Shown: positions 1 to 6,883 of the stretch, in pieces
Position numbering within the stretch: position 1 is the stretch's first letter
Layout: every line of letters begins with the position of its first letter
Assembly (NCBI GenBank): GCA_004376305.1
Contig: SOKD01000363.1
Coordinates: 1 to 14,336, forward strand
Reading direction: 5' to 3'
Length of the DNA: 14,336 nucleotides
Origin: Candidatus Cloacimonadota bacterium
GTDB lineage: Bacteria; Hydrothermota; E44-bin80
Notes under the pieces: model-generated
The model's input: the letters and a program-made list of their open reading frames with translations, nothing else
Told to the model about the DNA's origin: nothing
Database searches by the model: none
Position numbers and translations under genes: made by a program

Positions 1-21
1 TGACCATTGCATTTTGCGCAT
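1..21 (-). CDS. 5' end of a leftward gene (first 7 codons only)
   Basis: On the minus strand an ATG at 21-19 opens a frame MRKMQWS that runs off the window. It is preceded by a perfect AGGAGG (32-27) with a 5-nt spacer. Further upstream is a strong promoter (TTGACA, 17-nt spacer, TATTTT). Promoter, ribosome binding site and start line up in the right order, so a real gene start is likely. Seven codons say nothing about its product. It is divergent from hutU and may share control with it. Confidence 0.55.
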
Positions 22-65
22 ACAAACCTCCTTGTTCCATTATGGATAAGAGTGTTTTTTCTTAG

Positions 66-94
66 AAAATAGGTGAAATTATGCGTAATGTCAA
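66..94 (-). promoter_or_regulatory. sigma70-type promoter for the leftward gene
   Basis: Reading the minus strand, TTGACA lies at 94-89 and TATTTT at 71-66, with a spacer of exactly 17 nt (88-72). The start codon follows about 45 nt after the -10 box. The -35 is a perfect consensus and the -10 matches 4 of 6 positions. Confidence 0.6.
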
Positions 95-138
95 GAAAAA
101 TAATACGTGAAAAGTTCAATTTAATGATAGTCGCACAC

Positions 139-156
139 ATCGCCGGAAACGGTGGT
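139..156. other. dyad between the divergent promoters (possible operator)
   Basis: ATCGCCG (139-145) can pair with CGGTGGT (150-156) around a GAAA loop; two of the seven pairs are G-T. It sits between the leftward promoter and the rightward TTGACA at 170. This could be a binding site for a regulator of both genes, but the symmetry is imperfect and this may be chance. Confidence 0.25.
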
Positions 157-169
157 ATACAAATATATC

Positions 170-201
170 TTGACATCAATAAAATAATGTGTGAATATAA
201 A
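170..201 (+). promoter_or_regulatory. candidate promoter for the hutU operon
   Basis: A perfect TTGACA at 170-175 is followed by an AT-rich stretch. No -10 is well placed: GAATAT (193-198) has the right 17-nt spacing but only three matches, while TATAAA (196-201) is a better hexamer with a 20-nt spacer. A promoter here makes sense about 65-95 nt upstream of hutU, but its exact form is uncertain. Confidence 0.4.
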
Positions 202-232
202 TGAGGGAAAACAAGAGTGTAATTTCTATAAT

Positions 233-262
233 GAGGAGGAGTTAATGGGGGAAAGGATATAA
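233..262 (+). other. five-codon mini-ORF with strong RBS in front of hutU
   Basis: A strong Shine-Dalgarno (GAGGAGGAG, 233-241) sits right before an ATG at 245 that opens only MGERI and stops at TAA 260-262, two bases before the hutU GTG (265). The better ribosome site thus serves the mini-ORF, and hutU itself has a weaker GAAAGG inside it. Translational coupling, where a terminating ribosome restarts at GTG, is plausible. Chance is also possible. Confidence 0.35.
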
Positions 263-264
263 CG

Positions 265-1914
265 GTGAAAAGGATCATCAGAGCGCCGCGGGGAACAAAA
301 TTGAATTGCAGATCCTGGGAGACAGAAGCGCCGCTGCGAATGCTGATGAATAACCTGGATCCGGAGGTGGCAAAAGACCCGGAAAACCTCATTGTGTATG
401 GCGGGACTGGAAAAGCAGCCCGGAATTGGGAGTGTTTCGATGCGATTGTTGAGACCTTGAAGGAAATGAAGACTGACGAAACACTTCTTATGCAATCAGG
501 TAAGCCTGTTGCAGTCTTTAAGACACATCCATGGGCGCCGCGGGTGCTCATTACCAATTCTCTGCTTGTTCCTAAATGGGCAACCTTTAAGGAATTTACA
601 AGGCTTGAATCAATGGGGTTAACCGTGTATGGGCAAATGACTGCTGGCAGCTGGATATACATCGGTACCCAGGGGATACTGCAGGGGACGTATGAAACCG
701 TTTCTTCTATTGCGGAACAGGAATTTGGTGGCTCACTGAAAGGAAAGTGGATACTCTCAAGCGGACTTGGCGAAATGGGAGGTGCCCAACCACTTGCATT
801 TACCATGAATGATGGTGTTGCTGTTATTGTTGAGGTGGACAAAAGGGCAATTGAGAGAAGGATTGAAACACGATACCTGGACATGTGGGTAGATAATCTT
901 GATGAAGCACTCCGGCTAAAAGACGAATTTCTCAGAAAGGGAGAAAGAAAGTCAATAGGATTATGGGCGAATGCAGCTGATGTACTCCCGGAACTGGTGA
1001 AGCGGAATGTTGTACCGGATGTGGTAACCGATCAGACTGCCGCGCACGATCCCCTGAATGGCTACATACCAAGTGGCTATTCAGTTGAGGAAGCTGCTAC
1101 TTTGAGAAAAAAGAATCCCGATAATTATATAAAGCGAGCATATGATTCTATTGCAATTCATGTCCGGGCGATTCTTGATATGAAAAAGAAGGGTGCCCAT
1201 ACATTTGAATATGGTAATAACATACGGGAACGCGCAAAGGAGGGTGGTGTTGATAATGCTTTCGATATTATCGGATATGTACCTGCCTACATACGTCCCC
1301 TCTTCTGTAAAGGAAGCGGGCCGTTTAGATGGGTTGCTCTCTCTGGAGAGCCGGAAGATATTCTTAAAACTGACAGGAAACTTCTTGAAACGTTTCCTGA
1401 AGATGAGCACTTGAAAAGATGGATTGAGCTTGCGCAAGAAAGGGTACCTTTTCAGGGATTGCCATCCCGTATATGCTGGCTTGCCTGCGAAGATAGGGTA
1501 AAGATGGGGGAAATCGTGAACCATATGGTGAAAAAGGGTGAATTGCGTGCACCTGTTGTGATTGGGAGAGACCATCACGACACCGGAGCAGTTGCTTCTC
1601 CATACAGAGAAACAGAAGCAATGAAAGATGGCTCTGATGCAATAGCTGATTGGCCGGTTTTAAATGCGTTGTTAAATACTGCATCAGGCGCAACATGGGT
1701 TTCTGTTCACCATGGTGGTGGTGTTGGTATTGGTTATTCGATTCATGCAGGTATGGTTATCGTTGCCGATGGAACTGATGAGCAAGCCAAGAAATTGCAA
1801 CGAGTGCTTACCAATGATCCCGCCTCAGGGGTTGTTCGTCACGCAGATGCCGGCTATGATATTGCCATTGAAACTGCAAAGAAGAACAAAATCTGGACAC
1901 CAATGATTCAGTAA
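265..1914 (+). CDS. hutU: urocanate hydratase (urocanase)
   Basis: It converts urocanate and water to 4-imidazolone-5-propanoate, the second step of histidine degradation, in the cytoplasm. Urocanase uses tightly bound NAD+ as an electrophile rather than a redox carrier. At 549 residues it is close to the family's usual 550-560. It has the typical N-terminus (RIIRAPRGT near 3-11, then [13 protein letters not shown]) and [17 protein letters not shown] near 45-61. The glycine-rich nucleotide-binding stretch ([10 protein letters not shown]) is near 167-176. SRICW carries Cys404, which corresponds to the catalytic-region cysteine of the Pseudomonas enzyme. [22 protein letters not shown] and [11 protein letters not shown] complete the C-terminal half. 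The GTG start at 265 is chosen because the protein then begins like known urocanases and has GAAAGG (251-256) upstream. No other hut gene (hutH, hutI, ftcD) is visible. The two exported paralogs follow in the same direction, 25 bp downstream. Confidence 0.97.
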   Translation: MKRIIRAPRGTKLNCRSWETEAPLRMLMNNLDPEVAKDPENLIVYGGTGKAARNWECFDAIVETLKEMKTDETLLMQSGKPVAVFKTHPWAPRVLITNSLLVPKWATFKEFTRLESMGLTVYGQMTAGSWIYIGTQGILQGTYETVSSIAEQEFGGSLKGKWILSSGLGEMGGAQPLAFTMNDGVAVIVEVDKRAIERRIETRYLDMWVDNLDEALRLKDEFLRKGERKSIGLWANAADVLPELVKRNVVPDVVTDQTAAHDPLNGYIPSGYSVEEAATLRKKNPDNYIKRAYDSIAIHVRAILDMKKKGAHTFEYGNNIRERAKEGGVDNAFDIIGYVPAYIRPLFCKGSGPFRWVALSGEPEDILKTDRKLLETFPEDEHLKRWIELAQERVPFQGLPSRICWLACEDRVKMGEIVNHMVKKGELRAPVVIGRDHHDTGAVASPYRETEAMKDGSDAIADWPVLNALLNTASGATWVSVHHGGGVGIGYSIHAGMVIVADGTDEQAKKLQRVLTNDPASGVVRHADAGYDIAIETAKKNKIWTPMIQ

Positions 1915-1939
1915 ATAAAGCAGAAACTCTGGAGGAATA

Positions 1940-3430
1940 ATGAAAATGTGCTTTTTAAGTATAACTCTGTTATTGTTATTTCCCCTTTTTCTAAACGGTG
2001 AGTTTATTGTTTGCAATGAACCAGGAGTTCAATCCGAACCGGAAGTGGGGTTTGACGGCACCAATTATTTTGTAGTATGGACCGACGGGAGGGGTGCAAA
2101 GAGCGAACTGTATGCAGCGAGGGTGACACAGTCAGGTATTGTGCTTGATCCTGGTGGGATTCCACTGCTGAAAGAACTTGATGAGCAGACTCACCCTTCA
2201 GTATCGTTTGATGGAGAAAATTATCTGGTTGCATACCACTACGGCTGCTGAGGATTCGGTGATATTCACGGGGTCCGTGTGACCCAGGATGGTATGGTGC
2301 TCGATTCGATAATTATCTGTAATGACCTGTATGATCAATTATCCCCAAACATTACGTTCGGTGACAGTGTTTACCTTGTTTCATGGATTGATAAGAGGGG
2401 TTTGTTCCCGGCAATTTATTGTGCTCGGGTATTACCAGATGGCTCCGTTATTGAAACTAATGGTTTCCGTATAAATGATGATTCAACGAATCAAATCTCA
2501 CCCGTTTCTTCATTTGATGGAAACAACTTTTTTGTGGTCTGGGTTGGTTTCGACGGAAATGGGTTTGGTGTATTCGGAAAGAGGATTTCGGTTTCCGGAG
2601 CAATTCTTGATTCTTTTCCCATCGTGATCACCTATTCGGTAGAAGCCAAGTATAATCCTGCAATGGCATATGGTGGTGGTAACTATATGTCAATATGGGA
2701 TGATGCGCGTCTCAGCGGGACTGATTACGATGAATGGGCAGCCAGGATTTCCACTGAGGGTATTCTTATTGATACCGCTGGAATTGCAGTTGATACTTCA
2801 CCGGGATATCAATTCACTCCATCTGTTTCATTTCTCCCGCCTTACTTTTTCGCTGTATGGACAGATGATCAATCTTCTGAAGCTGATCTTGTTGGCAAGA
2901 GAATATCTCTTTCGGGAGATGTTGTTGATTCGGTGGCGATTCCAATCTCGAGTGCTGCAGGTCAACAGTTTAACCCATCGATACTCCGCGGTATCGATAA
3001 GTACTGCGTCGCGTGGAGTGATGGCAGGTTGGGTTACGAAAATTCTGATATTTATGCAACATTCGTTGATACAGCAGGTGCGGTTGTTGAAGAAGAAAAA
3101 ATCTCTGATACAGTTAATAAGGAAATGTCTCTTACCGTCAATCCAAATCCTTTCAGCACTACCACCCAGATTGTAATTTCTCTATCCGGTAAAGCGCAAA
3201 GGATGCAGGGCACAGGAAAAAACGGGGGGCAAATTGATTTAAATATTTATGGAATACAGGGGAATTTAGTAAAATCCTTTTCACTCTTCACTCCTCATTC
3301 TTCGCTTATCACCACTGTATTCTGGGATGGAACAGATAATTTAGGAAATGAAGTTCCTTCAGGTATCTATTTCTCTGTTTTTAAAGATGGTGGAATTCAT
3401 ATTGAGAAAAAAATACTCCTGATAAAATAA
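1940..3430 (+). CDS. predicted exported selenoprotein, seven-repeat beta-propeller with C-terminal sorting domain (in-frame TGA read as Sec104)
   Basis: The frame starts at ATG 1940 (GGAGG at 1931-1935, 4-nt spacer). It meets TGA at 2249-2251 and continues in the same frame to TAA 3430: 496 residues if the TGA is decoded. Residues 1-20 form a signal peptide. About 33-385 hold seven repeats of roughly 50 residues with the pattern FDGxNYxVxWxDxR, then IYxARVxxxGxVLD, as expected of beta-propeller blades. About 394-496 form a FlgD/type IX-like sorting domain (NPNPF at 401-405, FWDGTDNLG, SGIYF). The TGA is in repeat 2, in the motif HYGC-TGA-GFGDIHGVRV. Repeats that continue before and after it argue that the two halves are one protein. 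Read conventionally it would be a 103-residue secreted fragment plus a 383-residue orphan frame that lacks a signal peptide. The function is unknown; a Cys-Sec pair suggests redox chemistry or metal binding outside the cytoplasm. Selenocysteine is inferred, since no sel genes are in the window. Confidence 0.7.
2249..2285 (+). promoter_or_regulatory. bSECIS-like element after the in-frame TGA, copy 1
   Basis: After TGA (2249-2251) two mutually exclusive hairpins are possible. One is CACGG (2267-2271), loop GGT, CCGTG (2275-2279), with its loop 20 nt past the TGA. The other is GGGTC (2271-2275), loop CGTGT, GACCC (2281-2285), with its loop 24 nt past the TGA. Bacterial SECIS elements usually have an apical loop of 3-14 nt beginning 16-37 nt after UGA, with a G in its first two bases, and both folds satisfy this. 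Bases 2255-2285 are identical to the second paralog. Confidence 0.6.
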
Positions 3431-3441
3431 GGAGGGTAACG

Positions 3442-4518
3442 ATGAAAGTACTTGCAGTTTTTGTATGTTTCTTTATTTTGTTGCCGATCTGTGCCCATAC
3501 GGAATTTATTATATGCGATGCAGCGGAGAATCAGTACGGACCTTCAATAGCATTTGATGGCACGAATTATTTAATTGTATGGACGGATGGAAGGGATTCG
3601 CTTGATGTTATCTATGGTGCGCGAGTTTCTCAATCGGGAACGGTTCTGGAACCTGATGGTTTTGCTTTATTGGCTGAAAATGATGAACAGATTAATCCCG
3701 TTGTTGCCTTTGATGGAGAAAATTACCTTGTTGCCTGGCAATTCGGATGTTGAGGGTTCGGTGATATTCACGGGGTCCGTGTGACCCCAGAGGGTGTTGT
3801 TCTTGATTCCATTGTAATTTCTGACGATACTCTGGTTCAGGCTTCACCATCTATTGCATTCGGTAATGGTATTTACCTGGTGTGCTGGGCTGATAACAGA
3901 GCAGGATTTTCCGATATCTATTATGCCCGTGTATTGCCTGATGGAAGCGTTCTTGATATTGGTTTTCCCATTCATCCTGATTCCGCTCTTCAACTTTCCG
4001 CAAATGTAGCATTTGATGGAAACAACTTTTTCGTTGTGTGGACTGCATATGAAAACGGCGGTTTTAATTTGTGTGGTGCGAGAATTGCAGTTAACGGTAC
4101 TGTTCTTGACTCCACGCCAATTGCTATCTCGATAGGAGATGTTTCAAAATTCCGCCCGGGAATTTCCTTTGACGGTTCAAACTATATGGTAATATGGGAT
4201 GATGCGCGGCTTTCTGCGCCCGAATACGACCAGTGGGCAGCCAGGATTACACCGGATGGCATCGTGATCGATACAAATGGTATTCCCATTGATACCTCAA
4301 CGGGGAATCAGCTTAATTCATCGATAACTTTTCTTAACCACCTTTACTTCGCTACCTGGGCCGATTTTGGTTCTGGCAATGCGGATATTTATGGGCGGAG
4401 AATTTCGCCGTTTGGATATGTAATCGACACAGCGGCAGTTGCGATCTGTACACAAACAGGGGATCAGGAACAGCCGTTTGTTTCGTGCAACACAGAAAGA
4501 TTTATCATTGCCTGGTAG
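3442..4518 (+). CDS. second predicted exported selenoprotein paralog (in-frame TGA as Sec104), cut short by TAG
   Basis: It starts at ATG 3442 (GGAGGG at 3431-3436), 11 bp after the first paralog, so this is a tandem duplication in one operon. Residues 1-20 are a signal peptide, followed by the same FDGTNYLIVWTDGR-type repeats. TGA at 3751-3753 is again codon 104 and again follows Cys (QFGC-TGA-GFGDIHGVRV). The frame then stays open to TAG at 4516-4518, giving 358 residues with Sec. The TAG falls in repeat 7, where the first paralog has AWSDGRLG and this gene has AW-TAG-DARLG. The in-frame sequence after it (4519-4893) encodes the rest of repeat 7 and a complete sorting domain. As written, this protein would be secreted but would lack that domain. 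A recent nonsense mutation (for example TCG to TAG), a base-call error or amber readthrough are all possible. The full frame to 4893 would be 483 codons. Confidence 0.65.
3751..3788 (+). promoter_or_regulatory. bSECIS-like element after the in-frame TGA, copy 2
   Basis: It has the same layout as in the first paralog. One fold is CACGG (3769-3773), loop GGT, CCGTG (3777-3781). The alternative is GGGGTC (3772-3777), loop CGTGT, GACCCC (3783-3788); this copy gains a sixth pair. The loops begin 20 or 24 nt after the TGA (3751-3753). Bases 3757-3787 are identical to 2255-2285. Confidence 0.6.
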
Positions 4519-4893
4519 GATGCCAGATTGGGGGTTGCGAATAGCGATATTTATGCAGATTTTGTTGACTCAGGAGCAGTTGGGATAGAGGGGAAAATTC
4601 AACCCATCTCCTGTTCAAAAAGGTTATTAGTATATAGTTCACCCAATCCCTTCACAAAGACAGTGAAAATTCGAGTTTTTTCATCTGAAAATAGAAAAGT
4701 GTACACGACACTGAGCATCTACGATGTATGTGGACGGTTAGTTAAACATTTCCCGGTTATTCAATTTCCCTATTACCAGGTTATCTGGGATGGGATGAAT
4801 GAGAAGGGGGATCGGGTTTCACCGGGTGTCTATTTCTGTGTGTTGAGGGTTGCAGATAAACAAACTACACACGTTTTGTTGCACGTTAAATAA
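4519..4893 (+). pseudogene. severed 3' part of the second paralog: end of repeat 7 plus sorting domain
   Basis: After the TAG at 4516-4518 the same frame runs on without a further stop to TAA at 4891-4893. It reads DARLGVANSDIYADFVD, which matches DGRLGYENSDIYATFVD of the first paralog. A full sorting domain follows: SSPNPFTKT, LSIYDVCGRLVKHF, VIWDGMNEKGDRVSPGVYF. No ribosome site and no convincing own start are visible, so it is probably not a separate gene. It would be expressed only by readthrough of the TAG, or if the TAG is a sequence error. The lack of further damage implies the TAG is recent or not a true stop. Confidence 0.55.
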
Positions 4894-4945
4894 GTGGCAC
4901 AATATCTCATATCTGCCAAGAGGATCAAAACATTTACCTATTGAT

Positions 4946-5043
4946 GGATTTTTCCATTTAGTTCTTCATGCATATGTGCCGTACGTTGTGAATCATGGCA
5001 TGCGCAGGATTATGCAGAGTACAATGGAAATGCAAGAAATTTG
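4946..5043 (+). pseudogene. remnant of a GH57/DUF1957-type glycoside hydrolase N-terminus
   Basis: In the gap between the second paralog and the ABC genes, bases 4946-4999 encode GFFHLVLHAYVPYVVNHG. This closely resembles the N-terminal strand of GH57/DUF1957 alpha-glucan branching enzymes (typically F-LVLHAHLPYVR-HG). The similarity stops after HG, and TGA follows at 5042-5044. The family's next residues (WPxGEEW) are absent. Another frame is open from about 4996 to TAA 5107-5109 and encodes a run ending in SRAPAGTNLKD, which I cannot assign. The enzyme is 500-900 residues, so this is at most a decayed scrap. The match is from memory of the family and is short, so confidence is limited. Confidence 0.4.
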
Positions 5044-5068
5044 ACGAATATGGTTGAACAAATACTAA
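5041..5068 (+). promoter_or_regulatory. weak candidate promoter for the ABC ATPase pair
   Basis: TTGACG (5041-5046) and TACTAA (5063-5068) are separated by 16 nt, and the first ATPase starts at 5139. The hexamers are imperfect, but this is the best candidate I see in the gap. Confidence 0.3.
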
Positions 5069-5138
5069 AGCGGTCCAGAGCGCCAGCAGGAACAAATTTA
5101 AAGGATTAACACTCGATATTATTATGAGATAAAAAAGA

Positions 5139-5933
5139 ATGATAGCAATTGAAAATGTCAGTTTTAGTTATGGGGAGAAAAGCATTTTACGCCATGTATC
5201 GTTTGCCGTAGAAAACAAGGGAATTGTCGTTATTACCGGCAAAAACGGTTCTGGAAAGAGCACTTTGGCGTTGCTCCTTTCGGGTATGCTTACGCCACAA
5301 AATGGCATGGTGATTATTAATGGAATTGCGTGTACTGATTACGAGGGGTTTGAGACTGCAAAAAGGGATATTGGTATTGTTTTTGAAAACCCGGAAAATC
5401 AGTTTATTACGACATCCGTTGAGAGGGAACTTGCTTTTGGGCTTGAGAACCATTGTGTTAGAAACAAACAGATGCGTTCTCGGGTTGAAGAAACAATAAA
5501 ACAATTTTCACTTGAAGATATACGATATCGTTCACCGCACACGCTTTCTGGTGGTGAAAAACAAAAGGTTGCGATTGCATCTATTATGATACTTCAACCG
5601 CAATTCCTGATTCTTGATGAGCCAACAATATTTCTTGATCCTTCCTCAAGGGGGATGATTAGAGAGCTTATTCGAGAATTAAGAAAAACGGTTTCTATCA
5701 TTTTTATCTCTCAATTCCCATCTGATATCCTTCTGGGTGATAAGGTGTACGTTTTAGGAGACGGTACTCTTACCGGACCTGTGGATAAAAAGGACATGAC
5801 TGAAACAGAGATGTATCAAACTCCTCAAATGAAATTTTTGGATATCCTGCAGAATAGTGGATTCTATCACGGCAAGGATATTCCCCGTGTTGAATCCCTC
5901 TGCAAATTGATAGTGGATTCGAAAAAACAATGA
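5139..5933 (+). CDS. ECF-type transporter ATPase, EcfA1-like
   Basis: This is a cytoplasmic ATP-binding subunit of an energy-coupling-factor (vitamin, cobalt or nickel) importer, 264 residues. Visible motifs are Walker A GKNGSGKST (34-42), Q-loop in ENPENQ (83-88) followed by TTSVERELAFGLEN, signature LSGGE (136-140) and Walker B FLILDEP (156-162) with catalytic Glu161. The NP(D/E)NQ...FGLEN pattern is the EcfA1 hallmark. The switch-loop His, expected in I(S/T)HD, is replaced by Gln192 in FISQF. Gene order with the EcfA2-like partner (16 bp gap) is normal, but no EcfT or substrate-binding S component is in the window. The ribosome site before ATG 5139 is weak. The gene ends in TGA, showing that TGA works as an ordinary stop in this genome. 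The substrate cannot be named. Confidence 0.85.
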   Translation: MIAIENVSFSYGEKSILRHVSFAVENKGIVVITGKNGSGKSTLALLLSGMLTPQNGMVIINGIACTDYEGFETAKRDIGIVFENPENQFITTSVERELAFGLENHCVRNKQMRSRVEETIKQFSLEDIRYRSPHTLSGGEKQKVAIASIMILQPQFLILDEPTIFLDPSSRGMIRELIRELRKTVSIIFISQFPSDILLGDKVYVLGDGTLTGPVDKKDMTETEMYQTPQMKFLDILQNSGFYHGKDIPRVESLCKLIVDSKKQ

Positions 5934-5949
5934 TTTTTTTTTGTTGATT

Positions 5950-6771
5950 ATGAGAATTGTATTCAGAGATGTTTCGTTTTGCTATAATGCAGGATTGACC
6001 GAAGAGAGGAATGCACTCAGGGGAATATCTTTAGCGTTTGAGCAAGAGAGATGTTATCTCATTACCGGTCCCTGCGGTTCCGGTAAAACAACAATTGCAC
6101 TTTTATTAAAGGGGCTTGTTAAGCCAACGGCAGGGAGTATCAATATAGAAAATGCGGAGAAATCACGGTTATCCTTTCAAAGGGAGATCGGGTTTACATT
6201 TCAATTTCCGGAAGAGCAGTTTTTCAAAGATACTGTTGAAGAAGAGGTGTCATTTGGTCCTGTATTACGTTGCCTGGATAATATCGAAGAAAGAGTGAGG
6301 GATGTGCTCAATCATACCGGGCTCCCGTACAATACATTCCGATATAATTCACCTTTCGGGCTTTCGTCGGGAGAGCAAAGAAAGTTGGCTATTGCTTCTG
6401 TCGCTGTATGTGAACCCTCGTGGTACATATTTGATGAACCAACAGCAGGGCTTGATTTTGAAGGGCGAGAAAAGATTTCGGCACTTATACATCGGTTGGT
6501 AAGCGAGAAAAAGACGGTTATAATAATAACACAGGAATTGGAACGTTTTCTTGCTGTATGTGATGAAATAGTGGTATTCAGAAAGGGTGAGCTTGTGTTC
6601 AAAGAAAAGAAAGATATTCTTCTGGAGAAAGAGGATCTTGATGAAGTTGAGTGTATACTTCCTTATCATATGAGGGTTCTCAGGGAATTACGGAGAAAGG
6701 GGTGGAGTATCCCTGTTTCCATCGGTAATTCTGTGGAGGCTGCAAAGGTGATTACCAATTACAAAGCTTAA
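5950..6771 (+). CDS. ECF-type transporter ATPase, EcfA2-like
   Basis: This is the second ATPase of the ECF pair, 273 residues from ATG 5950. It has Walker A GPCGSGKTT (40-48) and the Q-loop FQFPEEQ (84-90) followed by FFKDTVEEEVSFGP, which is the EcfA2 signature. The ABC signature is LSSGE (138-142) and Walker B is WYIFDEP (158-164) with Glu163. As in its partner, the switch His is replaced by Gln: IITQE, Gln195. A TTG at 5941 could add three residues (MLI); ATG 5950 gives a start next to the expected MRIVFRDVSF. Neither has a clear Shine-Dalgarno, and a T-rich run precedes it, so translation is probably coupled to the upstream gene. The C-terminal 50 residues are charged and EcfA-like. No EcfT follows; the next gene is a TRAP component with its own promoter. 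Confidence 0.83.
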   Translation: MRIVFRDVSFCYNAGLTEERNALRGISLAFEQERCYLITGPCGSGKTTIALLLKGLVKPTAGSINIENAEKSRLSFQREIGFTFQFPEEQFFKDTVEEEVSFGPVLRCLDNIEERVRDVLNHTGLPYNTFRYNSPFGLSSGEQRKLAIASVAVCEPSWYIFDEPTAGLDFEGREKISALIHRLVSEKKTVIIITQELERFLAVCDEIVVFRKGELVFKEKKDILLEKEDLDEVECILPYHMRVLRELRRKGWSIPVSIGNSVEAAKVITNYKA

Positions 6772-6854
6772 CTTCTTTCTTCAGGGCTTCAATTTTTTAT
6801 CTTAAGATTTGCTGTACCTCAACTCAAGGCATTGGAAGGTTTCGCTGAAATTTC

Positions 6855-6883
6855 TTGACAGGATTCCGAACATGTTCTATAAG
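6855..6883 (+). promoter_or_regulatory. sigma70-type promoter of the TRAP-TAXI genes with a palindromic operator in the spacer
   Basis: TTGACA (6855-6860) and TATAAG (6878-6883) are separated by exactly 17 nt. The perfect palindrome GAACATGTTC (6868-6877) fills the last ten bases of the spacer and abuts the -10. A protein bound there would block RNA polymerase. The start codon is at 6942, about 52 nt after the probable transcription start. Confidence 0.65.

Noticed and set aside
1081..1696. Long minus-strand and alternate-frame ORFs inside hutU
   Set aside because: They overlap a well-conserved urocanase and have no recognisable protein features or ribosome sites, so they are shadows.
2249..2284. 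Frameshift or sequencing error splitting the first paralog
   Set aside because: No frame change is needed, as both sides are in one frame, and the same TGA occurs independently in the tandem copy with a different preceding codon (TGC TGA and TGT TGA).
2249..3753. UGA reassigned to Gly or Trp genome-wide, as in Gracilibacteria or Mycoplasma
   Set aside because: Ordinary genes in the window end in TGA at natural C-termini (EcfA1-like at 5931-5933, beta-barrel at 13506-13504), and Trp and Gly are otherwise encoded by standard codons. The TGA is seen in-frame only at one special site.
4516..4518. TAG as pyrrolysine
   Set aside because: No pyl genes or PYLIS-like evidence are visible, and the first paralog has Ser here. 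A nonsense mutation or base-call error is simpler.
4850..5044. A 64-codon ORF as an independent gene
   Set aside because: It begins inside the sorting domain of the second paralog, has no ribosome site, and only its middle resembles a GH57 N-terminus. It is better read as a gene remnant.
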